Of a stretch of DNA of 64,000 nucleotides, positions 9,915 through 20,109 are shown in pieces (positions within the stretch are counted from its first letter, which is position 1; each line of letters starts with the position of its first letter). A model generated the notes under the pieces. It ran no database searches, had not been told where the DNA came from, and saw only the letters and a program-made list of their open reading frames with translations. This DNA is from Agromyces laixinhei (lineage in GTDB: Bacteria; Actinomycetota; Actinomycetes; Actinomycetales; Microbacteriaceae). The DNA lies in contig NZ_CP040872.1 of NCBI RefSeq assembly GCF_006337065.1, positions 2,170,001-2,234,000 on the forward strand. The letters run 5' to 3'. A program made the position numbers and the translations under genes.

Positions 9915-11993
9915 TCAGGCGTCGATGCGGTCGCGCTCCAGCGTGTCGGAGCTCTCGATGATGAACTCCTTGCGGGGCGCCACCTCGCTGCCCATGAGCA
10001 GTTCGAACACGCGCCCGGCGTTCTCGGCGTCGCCGATGCCGACACGACGAAGCGTGCGCTGCCTGCGATCCATCGTCGTCGTCGCGAGCTGGTCGGCGTC
10101 CATCTCTCCGAGGCCCTTGTACCGCTGGATCGGATCCTGGTACCGCTTCTTCTGCCGATCGAGCGCCGTGAGCACGCCCGTGAGCTCGGCCTCGGAGTAC
10201 GTGTAGATCGTTTCGTTCGGCTTCGAACCCGGGTTCATCACCACGACGCGATGCAACGGCGGCACCGCCGCGAACACCCGGCCGCTCTCGATCATCGGCC
10301 GCATGTACCGGAAGAAGAGCGTGAGCAGCAGCGTGCGGATGTGCGCACCGTCGACGTCGGCGTCGGCCATGAGGATGACCTTGCCGTACCGGGCCGTCGC
10401 GAGGTCGAAGCTCCGGCCCGAGCCGGCGCCGATCACCTGGATGATCGAAGCGCACTCGGCGTTCGCGAGCATGTCGGCGACGCTCGCCTTCTGCACGTTG
10501 AGAATCTTGCCGCGGATCGGTAGGAGGGCTTGGTGCTCGCTGTCACGGGCGAGCTTGGCAGTGCCGAGAGCCGAGTCGCCCTCGACGATGAAGAGTTCGC
10601 TGTGCGCGACGTCGCTGGAGCGGCAGTCGACGAGCTTCGCCGGCAGCGAAGAGCTCTCGAGCGCGTTCTTGCGCCGTTGCGTCTCTTTGTGCGCCCGCGC
10701 CGAGATGCGCGACTTCATCTCGGCGACGACCTTCTCGAGCAGCTGCGACGACTGCGTCTTGTCGTCGCGCTTCGTGGAGGAGAACCGGGCGCCGAGCTCC
10801 TTCGTCAGCACACTCGAGACGATGGCGCGTGCAGCGGGAGTGCCGAGCACCTCTTTCGTCTGGCCCTCGAATTGCGGTTCGGGCAGACGCACCGTCACGA
10901 CGGCGGTGAGCCCGGCGAGCACGTCGTCTTTCTCGACCTTGTCGCTGCCCGCCTTCAGGCGCCGTGCATTCTGCTCGACCTGCTGGCGCAGGAACTTCAG
11001 GAGCCCCTGATCGAAACCGGCCTGGTGCGTACCGCCCTTCGGCGTCGCGATGATGTTCACGAACGAACGGATGACGGTTTCGTACCCGGTGCCCCAACGC
11101 ACGGCGATGTCGACGATGCATTCGCGCTTCAACTCGGTCGGTACCATGGCTCCGCCCTCGGTGAGCACGGGAACGGTCTCCGTGAATTGACCCGTGCCGG
11201 TCAGTCGCCACACGTCGGTGAGCGGTGCATCCGTCGCGAGATGCTCGACGAACTCGGAGATGCCGCCGTCGAACTGGAACGACGTCGTGTGCGGCGCCTC
11301 GCCGCGCTCGTCGGTCACGTCGATCGCGAGCCCGGGCACGAGGAACGCCGTCTGCCGGGCACGACCGAGGAGATCGTCGGTCTGGAACTCGGCGCCCTTC
11401 GTGAAGATCTGGCGGTCGGCCCAGTAGCGGATGCGCGTGCCGGTGACGCCCTTGGCCACCTTGCCGATCACCCGCAGCTCGCTCTGCCGCTCGAACGGCG
11501 TGAACGGGGCATCGGGCGACGGTGCACCGGAATCGGCGAAGATGCCCGGCTCGCCGCGATGGAACGACATGGCCCAGGTCTTGCCGCCACGATCGACTTC
11601 GACGTCGAGCCGCTCTGAGAGCGCGTTGACGACCGAGGCGCCGACGCCGTGCAGGCCACCGGAGGCCGCGTAGGACCCCGAGCCGAACTTGCCGCCCGCG
11701 TGCAGTTTCGTGAACACGACCTCGACACCGGAGAGTCCGGTCTTCGGCTCGATGTCGACCGGGATGCCGCGTGCGCGGTCGCGCACCTCGACGCTGCCGT
11801 CGGGATGCAGCGTGATGCCGATCTCGTTGCCGTGGCCGGCGAGTGACTCGTCGACCGAGTTGTCGATGATCTCCCAGAGGCAGTGCATGAGGCCGCGGGA
11901 GTCGGTCGAACCGATGTACATGCCGGGCCGCTTGCGCACGGCCTCGAGGCCCTCGAGAACGGAGAGATGGCGGGCGGAATAGTCGGAGCTCAC
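9915..11993 (-). CDS. parE: DNA topoisomerase IV subunit B
   Basis: ATPase subunit partnering ParC, 692 residues. The GHKL ATPase motifs DNSVDE, DRARGIP and GGLHGVGAS are in the N-terminal half, and the TOPRIM motifs EGDSALG and DADVDGAHI in the C-terminal half. The open frame extends further upstream, but GTG 11993 is favoured: it begins VSSDYSARHLSVLEG as in family members, and TAGGCT sits 8 nt before it, predicting a leaderless message. It faces parC with the flavin oxidase gene between them. Confidence 0.92.
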   Translation of the reverse strand: MSSDYSARHLSVLEGLEAVRKRPGMYIGSTDSRGLMHCLWEIIDNSVDESLAGHGNEIGITLHPDGSVEVRDRARGIPVDIEPKTGLSGVEVVFTKLHAGGKFGSGSYAASGGLHGVGASVVNALSERLDVEVDRGGKTWAMSFHRGEPGIFADSGAPSPDAPFTPFERQSELRVIGKVAKGVTGTRIRYWADRQIFTKGAEFQTDDLLGRARQTAFLVPGLAIDVTDERGEAPHTTSFQFDGGISEFVEHLATDAPLTDVWRLTGTGQFTETVPVLTEGGAMVPTELKRECIVDIAVRWGTGYETVIRSFVNIIATPKGGTHQAGFDQGLLKFLRQQVEQNARRLKAGSDKVEKDDVLAGLTAVVTVRLPEPQFEGQTKEVLGTPAARAIVSSVLTKELGARFSSTKRDDKTQSSQLLEKVVAEMKSRISARAHKETQRRKNALESSSLPAKLVDCRSSDVAHSELFIVEGDSALGTAKLARDSEHQALLPIRGKILNVQKASVADMLANAECASIIQVIGAGSGRSFDLATARYGKVILMADADVDGAHIRTLLLTLFFRYMRPMIESGRVFAAVPPLHRVVVMNPGSKPNETIYTYSEAELTGVLTALDRQKKRYQDPIQRYKGLGEMDADQLATTTMDRRQRTLRRVGIGDAENAGRVFELLMGSEVAPRKEFIIESSDTLERDRIDA

Positions 11994-12139
11994 GTCGAGC
12001 AAGCCTACTGAGCCGCACCGACACTTCTGGTCAGGCGCTACGCGGTGAGCGAAATGCCCGGCGCAACGGAAGGAACCTGCCCGCCCGCGTGTTTTGATTG
12101 ATGAACGCAACATCGAACATGAGCGACGAAGGAGGAGCC

Positions 12140-12376
12140 ATGACCCAGTACACCGAGACCACCGGTGCGGTCGATGAACTCGAGACCCCTTACGAGCTCA
12201 CTGCGCTCGACCGTTGTGACGCGTGCGGCGCGCAGGCCTACATCCGCGTCGTCGTCGCGAACGGAGAACTGCTGTTCTGCGCCCATCACGGCCGCAAGCA
12301 CCAGGAGAAGCTCTCGCAGATCGCACACAGCTGGCACGACGAGTCGAGCCGGTTGCTCGCCGACGACCGCAACTGA
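12140..12376 (+). CDS. DUF7455 small zinc-ribbon protein
   Basis: A 78-residue protein with a CDACG knuckle and a CAHHGRKH knuckle, giving a likely C2CH zinc site. It belongs to an actinobacterial family (DUF7455) commonly found beside the primary sigma factor gene, as here. The ATG at 12140 is preceded by an ideal GGAGGA. Function unknown; the small size and zinc knuckles suggest binding to protein or nucleic acid. Followed by a strong terminator. Confidence 0.85.
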   Translation: MTQYTETTGAVDELETPYELTALDRCDACGAQAYIRVVVANGELLFCAHHGRKHQEKLSQIAHSWHDESSRLLADDRN

Positions 12377-12399
12377 CCGACCGGTCGGCCCCTGACTCT

Positions 12400-12429
12400 C
12401 GAACGCCCCGGCTCGTGCCGGGGCGTTCG
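12400..12429 (+). terminator. Terminator after the DUF7455 gene
   Basis: A perfect 13-bp stem (12400-12412 with 12417-12429) and TCGT tetraloop start 23 bp after the stop codon and are followed by TCCTGTTT. It probably also blocks readthrough into the oppositely oriented gatD-murT-sigA region. Confidence 0.8.
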
Positions 12430-12471
12430 TCCTGTTTCCGCAGGCGACTGCAGGCGATGGCGGGGCGCGAT

Positions 12472-13212
12472 TCAGCGTCCGGAAACGGCGACACCGGCCG
12501 CCGCGAGCTGCGTGGCACGTGCCGCCGCCGCGTACTCGTCGACGGTGCGCGCCCGATCACCCGGCGCGTAGGCGAGCCCGGCACGCGAGGCGATGGTCTC
12601 GAGCAGTCGGTCTGCGAACTCGGGGTTCTTCGCGAGCACCGGACCGTGCAGGTGAGTACCGTAGACGTCGCCCATCACGGCGCCCTCCTGGCCGGAATCG
12701 CGTCCGTTGCCGCTTCCGGCACGGGTGCGACCGAGCGGGGATGCTTCTGCCCCGATGTAGTCGCGGGCGTGGTTCTCGAATCCGACGAGCATGCCGAAGC
12801 GAGGGCTCTTCACGACGAGGTCACCGGTCACCCGGCTCGCGCGAGGTACCGCACGGCCCGGAAGGATGCCGAGACCTTCGACGCTCCGCCCGTTCGCGAG
12901 TTCGACGCCCCAGCTCAGCAGCTCCCAGCCGGTGCCGATCGAGAGGATCGGCACGCCCTCGGTGCCCCACCGGCGGAACTCGTCGTGCATCGAGAGAAGC
13001 CGCGTTCGACTCTCGTCGAGCGAGGCGTCGCTGCCCGAACCGAGGACGACCGCATCGACACGGTGCGGGAGTTGTGCGGCCGACTCGACCTCGACGACCG
13101 TCGCGTCGAGCCCGGCCCACCGGGCCCTCGATGCGAGCACCCGGGCGTTCTCAGCGTCGCCGTTCGTGTTCTGGAGCATCGGGAGCATCGAGACGATCGT
13201 GAGGGTCATCAT
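12472..13212 (-). CDS. gatD: GatD-like type 1 glutamine amidotransferase subunit lacking the catalytic cysteine
   Basis: A 246-residue CobB/CobQ-type amidotransferase domain, partner of MurT. In the known enzyme it hydrolyses glutamine and passes ammonia to MurT, which amidates the alpha-carboxyl of D-Glu2 in lipid II. Here the nucleophile elbow reads LSIGTGWELL: Thr94 stands where the family has cysteine, and the protein contains no cysteine at all. The conserved histidine remains (His189 in GTHLHGP). Its ATG overlaps the murT stop (ATGA), so the two are translationally coupled. Glutaminase activity is therefore doubtful; see findings. Confidence 0.86.
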   Translation of the reverse strand: MMTLTIVSMLPMLQNTNGDAENARVLASRARWAGLDATVVEVESAAQLPHRVDAVVLGSGSDASLDESRTRLLSMHDEFRRWGTEGVPILSIGTGWELLSWGVELANGRSVEGLGILPGRAVPRASRVTGDLVVKSPRFGMLVGFENHARDYIGAEASPLGRTRAGSGNGRDSGQEGAVMGDVYGTHLHGPVLAKNPEFADRLLETIASRAGLAYAPGDRARTVDEYAAAARATQLAAAGVAVSGR

Positions 13213-14465
13213 TCTGCTCCAGCGAGTCCGAGGTGGGCGCGAGTGCGCCGCATGGCGTCGGCGGTGAAGACGATCGTCTTGACACCGGCCGCGGGTGCCG
13301 GCATCGCGAGGAAGTCGTCGAGCGCTCGTCCGAGGTCGGGCTCGACACGGTCGATCTCGACGCCGTCGTAGGCGAGCATGAGTGCAGCCTCGGCGGACTT
13401 CGAGCCCGACACGATCGAGACCCGCTCGAGCGAAGCGGCATCCGCCGGCCAGAAATAGGAGGGGTCGCGCACGTCGGAACCGATGGCGAAGAGGATCTGC
13501 TCGGTGCCCGGCGCGATGCTGTCGACGTTGAGCTGGTAGCTCGACGGATTCTGCACGAGCACGAACTCGACGGCCTGCCCGCGCACCGACGTGCGCTCGC
13601 CGCGACCGAACACGGCGGGGATCGCGCTCAGCGCATCGGCCGCGGTCGACCTCGAGAAGCGTTGACCGAGCACCGCCTTCGCGGTGGAGTAGGCGGCCGC
13701 CGCATCGACGGCGAAGTGCACGCCTCGTGCCGGCAGCCCGATCGAGACGGATGCCCCGGCATCGTCGAGCACGGCCGAGGCGCCGTCGACCGCAGTGACG
13801 AGCAGGTCGGTGCCGCTCGCGAGCCGCGTGTCGCTCGTCTCCGTGTAGCCGAGACCGCGCGGCGACGCGGCCAGCACTGCTTGAGTCACGCCGAACCGGT
13901 GCACCGCGATGCCGGGCCGCACTCGTTCGGCAAGTCGCTCGAGGTATGCGTCGTCGGCGTTCACGACGATCGCCTCGCCGGCGCGCGCGGCGATGCGAGC
14001 GAGCATGGAGGCGACCATCTCGGAGTCGTGGAATCGGTCGATCTGGTCGACCATGACGTTGGTGAGGCACACGACCCGCGCGTCGACGCCCTGCATGACG
14101 AGGGCGCCGTGGCCCTCATCCATCTCGAGCACCGCGACGTCGCCGGGCACGCGCCCGCGCCAATCGGCCTCCTCGAGCAACGCCGAGGTGAGGCCCTGGC
14201 TGATGTTGGCCGTCGAGGGATTGGTGAAGACGCCGACGCCGTGGGCACGAAGGATCGCGACGAGCATCTTCGTCGTCGTCGACTTGCCGCTCGAGCCGGA
14301 GACCACGACGAGTCCCTGCGGGAAGCCCGAGAGCGTGCGCTTCAGGTAATTCGGGGCGACGCGGTTGACGACGAGGCCGGGTACCGCCGATCCGCCGCCG
14401 GGCTTGCGCAGCCGGGCGGCGAATCGGGTGAGCCTGCCGACGAGAATCGCCGGCGCGTAGCGCAC
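13209..14465 (-). CDS. murT: MurT-like Mur ligase family protein without the zinc ribbon
   Basis: A 418-residue Mur-ligase fold: P-loop GSSGKSTTT near residue 56, EMDEGHG, VDQIDRF, and a C-terminal DUF1727-type domain. MurT normally amidates the D-glutamate of lipid II together with GatD, at the inner membrane face. The Cys4 zinc ribbon usually inserted in the middle domain is absent; the only cysteine is in VVCLTNV. The usual KNP segment reads VQNPSS, and the tryptophan/aspartate motif near the C-terminal domain reads YFWPAD. It lies 7 bp downstream of sigA and overlaps gatD by 4 bp. Confidence 0.87.
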   Translation of the reverse strand: MRYAPAILVGRLTRFAARLRKPGGGSAVPGLVVNRVAPNYLKRTLSGFPQGLVVVSGSSGKSTTTKMLVAILRAHGVGVFTNPSTANISQGLTSALLEEADWRGRVPGDVAVLEMDEGHGALVMQGVDARVVCLTNVMVDQIDRFHDSEMVASMLARIAARAGEAIVVNADDAYLERLAERVRPGIAVHRFGVTQAVLAASPRGLGYTETSDTRLASGTDLLVTAVDGASAVLDDAGASVSIGLPARGVHFAVDAAAAYSTAKAVLGQRFSRSTAADALSAIPAVFGRGERTSVRGQAVEFVLVQNPSSYQLNVDSIAPGTEQILFAIGSDVRDPSYFWPADAASLERVSIVSGSKSAEAALMLAYDGVEIDRVEPDLGRALDDFLAMPAPAAGVKTIVFTADAMRRTRAHLGLAGAE

Positions 14466-14472
14466 CGGCGGC

Positions 14473-15816
<1,344 letters not shown>

Positions 15817-15987
15817 TCGTTGAACCTCTCCTACCGTCATGCGCGCGTGGCTCTGCAGGATCGCCTCGCGCACCCGGTCCGGTCGTTTTCGGACACTATG
15901 AGGACCCATGTCAAGTCCGCTGCATCAGCGCGGCCATCACCGGATCGGTGCGTACCACGCCAGCGGACCAGAACGGGTCCTGTCCCC

Positions 15988-15993
15988 ATTATA
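15988..15993 (-). promoter_or_regulatory. Candidate sigA promoter -10 (TATAAT)
   Basis: A perfect TATAAT on the minus strand in the 266-bp gap between sigA and the PAC2 gene, with predicted transcription start near 15981 and a leader of about 165 nt. I see no good -35. Apart from this promoter, the 15817-16082 gap shows no gene. Confidence 0.55.
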
Positions 15994-16082
15994 CAGACCT
16001 TCGGGCCGGATCTGGCCTGATCGCACCCGTGTCAGCCTGTGGTTCTTACAACAGCGAAGCCTCCTGGGGCATTCCCCGTCGG

Positions 16083-17009
16083 TCAGCGTCCACGCGGGGT
16101 GTCGTCGTCGCTCGCGCGGCGGAACGCGAGGAACTTCTCGAGTTCCGCGGCGATCTCGTCGGCGGAGGGCAACTCGCCGTCTTCGTCGGTGAGCGGCGAG
16201 CGCAGGGTGGTGCCCTCCATGTAGGCGTCGTGACGCTGCTCGAGAGCACCGACGAGCTTGGCCAGTTCGCTGTTCTCGCCGACCTGCTCGTCGATGCGCG
16301 CGACGAACTCACGGCCCTGCTCACGCAGGGCGTCGGTCGGGAAGATGCGGCCGGTCGAAGCGCTGATCGCCTCGAGGGCGGTGATCGCGGCCGAGGGATA
16401 CTCGGCGTCGGAGAGGTAATGCGGAACGAGCAGCACGAACCCGGTCGTCGGATGTTCCAGCTCTTGGAGCCGGAACTCGACGAGATGCAGCATGTTGGCC
16501 GGAACCTGCGTCGTCGGACGCCAGACCGACATCGCCTCGATCAGTTCGGCGCGGTTGCCGCTGACGGTGACGCCGATGGGCCGCGTGTGCGGCACCGGCA
16601 TCGGGATGGAGTTGATCCACGTGGTCGACGACACCTCGAGGCGCTCGATGAGATCGATGACCGCGGCGCTGAAGCGCTGCCACTGATAGTCGGGCTCGAA
16701 GCCGGTGAGGAGCAGGAACGGCTGCCCGAGCTCGTCGACCGCCAGATCGAGGCTCAGTCGCGGCGGTGTGAAGTCGGTGAGGTGGTCGCCGTCGAAGAGG
16801 ACGATCGGACGGCGTGCGCGGTAGTCGAGCAGTTCGTCTGCGTCGAACGAGGCCACGACGGTGCTGTCGAGCGTCGACAGCAGGTACTCACTCGTCTGCG
16901 CGACGGCGCCGCCGGCGTCGGCGTAGCCCGTGAGGCCCGCCACCAACGGCAGCCCGGCGGGAACCGTCACGTCGGGATTCAGCTCGTACAGGGAGCGGGG
17001 GTCGCGCAT
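16083..17009 (-). CDS. PAC2 family protein
   Basis: A 308-residue protein of the PAC2 (proteasome assembly chaperone 2-like) superfamily, widespread in actinobacteria and of unsettled function; structural relatives include archaeal ATP-grasp-associated proteins. Recognisable family segments are LVAGLTGYADAGGA near the N-terminus and LVPHYLSDAEYPSAAI in the middle. The C-terminus is acidic and ends in a disordered RASDDDTPRGR tail. Start ATG 17009 has TAGGCT 6 nt upstream, predicting a leaderless message. Divergent from pepA. Confidence 0.85.
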   Translation of the reverse strand: MRDPRSLYELNPDVTVPAGLPLVAGLTGYADAGGAVAQTSEYLLSTLDSTVVASFDADELLDYRARRPIVLFDGDHLTDFTPPRLSLDLAVDELGQPFLLLTGFEPDYQWQRFSAAVIDLIERLEVSSTTWINSIPMPVPHTRPIGVTVSGNRAELIEAMSVWRPTTQVPANMLHLVEFRLQELEHPTTGFVLLVPHYLSDAEYPSAAITALEAISASTGRIFPTDALREQGREFVARIDEQVGENSELAKLVGALEQRHDAYMEGTTLRSPLTDEDGELPSADEIAAELEKFLAFRRASDDDTPRGR

Positions 17010-17096
17010 GCTTCCAGCCTACTGAGGCCCACCGCGGGTCATTCGGATCGAGGATCATCACCGTGATGCCCAGAGCGAACACGTACGATCCCATTC

Positions 17097-18569
17097 ATGG
17101 CTGTTCCCACGCTCTCCCTGACCGACTCCCCCGCTTCCGTTTCCGACGCCGACATCGTGCTGCTCGCAGTCCGGAAGGATGCGAACGGACCGGAACTCCT
17201 CGCCGAGTCCGGTTTCGAGTGGGTCGCCGAGGCGATCGATGCGCTCGACGTCAGCGGCGCGACCGAAGAACTGGTCCGCATCCCCGGCGTCGCAGGCGGA
17301 CCCCGCGTCGTCGCGGTCGTCGGCATCGGCGAGCGAGCGGATGCCGCGAGCCTCCGTCTCGCCGCGGGCAGCGCGTTGCGCCAGCTGAACGGCGCCGTGA
17401 GCGTGGCGATCGCCGTGCCGACCGACGATGCCGAGGCCGCCGCCGCGTTGCTCGAGGGCGCAGCACTCGGCGCGTACGGCTACGACGGATATCGCTCGGA
17501 GACGAAGCCGCGTCCGACGAGCATCCGGTTGCACTCCGTGTTCGACGAGACGGCGGTCGGTATCGACCGGGTGCGCTCGGTCGCCGCTGCAGTGGCACGC
17601 ACCAAGGACCTCGTCAACACGCCGCCCGCCGACCTCTTCCCGGCGAGCATGGCCGACCTCGCCGTCGAAGCCGCTGCGGCCGTCGGCATCGACTCGAAGG
17701 TCTGGGACGAGCAGGCCCTCGCTGCCGACGGATTCGGCGGTATCCTCGCCGTCGGCCGGGGATCCAGCCGCGGGCCGCGACTCGTTCGCCTCGAGTATGC
17801 GCCGGCCGGGGCATCCGCTCATCTCGCGTTGGTCGGCAAGGGCATCACCTACGACTCCGGCGGCATTTCGCTGAAGCCGATGACGGCCCTCGTCGGCATG
17901 AAGACCGACATGGCCGGCGCTGCAGCGGTGCTCTCGGCGATGGTGGCCCTCGCCGAGCTCGACGTGCCGATTCGCGTCTCCGGGTGGCTCTGCCTCGCCG
18001 AGAACCTGCCCTCCTCGACGGCCGTGCGACCCAACGACGTGCTGCGCATTCGGGGCGGCAAGACCGTCGAGGTGATCAACACCGATGCGGAGGGCCGACT
18101 CGTGCTCGCCGACGGCCTCGCCGCTGCGAGCGAGGAGCAGCCCGACGCGATCGTCGACGTCGCGACCCTCACGGGTGCGCAGTTGGTCGCCCTCGGTCAT
18201 CGCATCGCGGGCCTGATGGGCGAGGATGCGCTCGTCGGGCAGGTGCGCGACGCCGCCGATTCGGTCGACGAGTCGACCTGGCCGATGCCGCTGCCCCGAG
18301 ACCTCATGCAGTACTTGAAATCGGATGTCGCCGATCTCGCGAACACCAAGCTCGGCATGACGGTGCCCGGGATGCTCCTCGCGGGAGTGTTCCTGCAGGA
18401 GTTCATCGGGAAGCGCGACGGCACGGAGACGCGCATTCCGTGGGCGCACCTCGACATCGCGGGGCCATCGCACAACACCGCGGGCGGATTCGGATTCACC
18501 GGTTCGGGAGCCACCGGCGTCGCTGTTCGCACCCTCGTGCGGCTGGGCGAGCAGCTCGCCGCCAAGTAG
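17097..18569 (+). CDS. pepA: Leucyl aminopeptidase (M17)
   Basis: Cytosolic di-metal aminopeptidase, 490 residues, usual family length. The variable N-terminal domain is followed by the catalytic M17 domain with GKGITYDSGGISLKP, the metal-binding NTDAEGRLVLADGL signature and the late MGEDAL segment. The start ATG has no ribosome site; TACGAT lies exactly 7 nt before it, predicting a leaderless transcript. Followed by a strong hairpin before lpdA. Confidence 0.95.
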   Translation: MAVPTLSLTDSPASVSDADIVLLAVRKDANGPELLAESGFEWVAEAIDALDVSGATEELVRIPGVAGGPRVVAVVGIGERADAASLRLAAGSALRQLNGAVSVAIAVPTDDAEAAAALLEGAALGAYGYDGYRSETKPRPTSIRLHSVFDETAVGIDRVRSVAAAVARTKDLVNTPPADLFPASMADLAVEAAAAVGIDSKVWDEQALAADGFGGILAVGRGSSRGPRLVRLEYAPAGASAHLALVGKGITYDSGGISLKPMTALVGMKTDMAGAAAVLSAMVALAELDVPIRVSGWLCLAENLPSSTAVRPNDVLRIRGGKTVEVINTDAEGRLVLADGLAAASEEQPDAIVDVATLTGAQLVALGHRIAGLMGEDALVGQVRDAADSVDESTWPMPLPRDLMQYLKSDVADLANTKLGMTVPGMLLAGVFLQEFIGKRDGTETRIPWAHLDIAGPSHNTAGGFGFTGSGATGVAVRTLVRLGEQLAAK

Positions 18570-18572
18570 TAA

Positions 18573-18605
18573 GGTCGTATGGGCGAGATCCTCGCCAATA
18601 CGACC
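18573..18605 (+). terminator. Hairpin after pepA
   Basis: An inverted repeat begins 4 bp after the pepA stop: arms GGTCGTATGGGCGAG and CTCGCCAATACGACC pair at 14 of 15 positions around an ATC loop. There is no U-run after it, so it may act as a weak terminator, a processing site or a 3'-end stabiliser between pepA and lpdA. Confidence 0.55.
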
Positions 18606-18667
18606 TGTCCCGGCAACGAACCGGAGGCAGTCCGTGTCGCAGATCCGGTGCGCAAGGGAGAGAGCGT

Positions 18668-20041
18668 TTGTCCGAGCAGAACTTTGACATTGTCGTCCTG
18701 GGCGGTGGCAGCGCCGGCTACGCCGCTGCGATCCGCGCCGTCGAACTCGGCATGACCGCCGTGGTGATCGAGAAGGACAAGCTCGGCGGCACATGTCTCC
18801 ACCGCGGTTGCATCCCCACGAAGGCGCTGCTGCACTCCGCAGAGGTCGCAGAAGTCGCCCGGGAGTCGGAGAAGTACGGTGTCAAGACCTCGTTCGAGGG
18901 CGTCGACATCGCCGGGGTCTCCGCGTACCGCGAGGGCATCGTCGCAAGCAAGTGGAAGGGCCTGCAGGGGCTCTTGAAGGCGCGTGGCATCACGGTGGTC
19001 GCCGGCGAAGGCCGACTCGCCGATGCGAACACGGTCACGGTCGGTGAAGACCGCTACGTGGGCAAGAACGTCGTGCTCGCCACGGGTTCGTACTCGCGTT
19101 CGCTGCCCGGCCTCGAGATCGGCGGCCGCGTCATCACGAGCGAGCAGGCGCTCGAACTCGACTTCATCCCCAAGAAGGTCGCAGTGCTCGGCGGCGGCGT
19201 CATCGGCGTCGAGTTCGCGAGCGTGTGGAACTCCTTCGGCGCGGAGGTCACCATCATCGAGGCGCTCCCCCACCTCGTGCCCAACGAGGAGGAGACGATC
19301 TCGAAGCAGCTCGAGCGAGCCTTCCGCAAGCGCGGCATCGAGTATTCGCTCGGGGTGCGGTTCCAGAGCGTCACCCAGAGCGACGAGGGCGTCGTCGTGA
19401 CGCTCGAGAACGGCACGACCTACGAGGCCGAGCTGCTGCTCGTCGCCGTGGGCCGCGGGCCGGTCACGCAGAACCTCGGTTACGAAGAGGTCGGAATCAC
19501 GATCGACCGCGGCTTCGTCATCACGAACGACCGCCTCGAGACGAGCGTGCCAGGCGTCTACGCCGCCGGCGACATCGTTCCCGGTCTGCAGCTCGCGCAC
19601 CGCAGCTACCAGCAGGGCATCTTCATCGCCGAGGAGATCGCGGGTCTCGCCCCGATCGTCGTCGAAGACGTGAACATCCCGAAGATCACCTATTGCGAGC
19701 CCGAGGTCGCTTCGATCGGCTACACCGAGGCGAACGCCGCCGAGAAGTTCGGCGCCGACCAGGTCTCGGCCTTCGAGTACAACCTCGCGGGCAACGGCAA
19801 GAGCTCGATCCTCGGTACATCCGGCATGATCAAGGTCGTCCGCGTGAACGACGGACCGATCGTCGGCGTGCACATGATCGGCGGACGCGTCGGGGAGCTG
19901 ATCGCCGAGGCGCAGCTCGCGGTGAACTGGGAGGCGTACCCCGAAGACATCGCCCCGTTCATCCACGCTCACCCGACCCAGGGTGAGGCCTTCGGCGAGG
20001 CCGTGCTGAAACTGGCCGGCAAGCCGTTGCACGTCATGTGA
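18668..20041 (+). CDS. lpdA: Dihydrolipoyl dehydrogenase (E3)
   Basis: Flavoprotein disulfide reductase that reoxidises lipoyl groups of the 2-oxo acid dehydrogenase complexes, 457 residues. Visible are the FAD Rossmann motif GGGSAGYAA, the redox-active disulfide GGTCLHRGCIP, the NAD-binding GGGVIGVEFAS, the second FAD site YAAGDIV and the C-terminal catalytic HAHPTQGE. Start is TTG 18668 (SEQNFDIVV) with GGGAGAGAG upstream; the frame is open far upstream only as a shadow of pepA. Immediately precedes the E2 gene sucB. Confidence 0.95.
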   Translation: MSEQNFDIVVLGGGSAGYAAAIRAVELGMTAVVIEKDKLGGTCLHRGCIPTKALLHSAEVAEVARESEKYGVKTSFEGVDIAGVSAYREGIVASKWKGLQGLLKARGITVVAGEGRLADANTVTVGEDRYVGKNVVLATGSYSRSLPGLEIGGRVITSEQALELDFIPKKVAVLGGGVIGVEFASVWNSFGAEVTIIEALPHLVPNEEETISKQLERAFRKRGIEYSLGVRFQSVTQSDEGVVVTLENGTTYEAELLLVAVGRGPVTQNLGYEEVGITIDRGFVITNDRLETSVPGVYAAGDIVPGLQLAHRSYQQGIFIAEEIAGLAPIVVEDVNIPKITYCEPEVASIGYTEANAAEKFGADQVSAFEYNLAGNGKSSILGTSGMIKVVRVNDGPIVGVHMIGGRVGELIAEAQLAVNWEAYPEDIAPFIHAHPTQGEAFGEAVLKLAGKPLHVM

Positions 20042-20109
20042 TCCCGCCGCCCCCAACCACGACTGCAATAAGCTAGAAAGCGTTCCCACGCTGTGAAGGA
20101 GACAAGCGC

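Noticed and set aside
15817..15909. A 31-residue N-terminal extension of SigA from ATG 15909
   Set aside because: In frame but with no ribosome site; ATG 15816 has AGGAGAG and starts the usual lysine/alanine-rich tail.
17063..18667. A long upstream open extension of lpdA
   Set aside because: This stretch reads the pepA coding region in another frame and is arginine-rich; the homologous lpdA protein starts at TTG 18668 with a good ribosome site.
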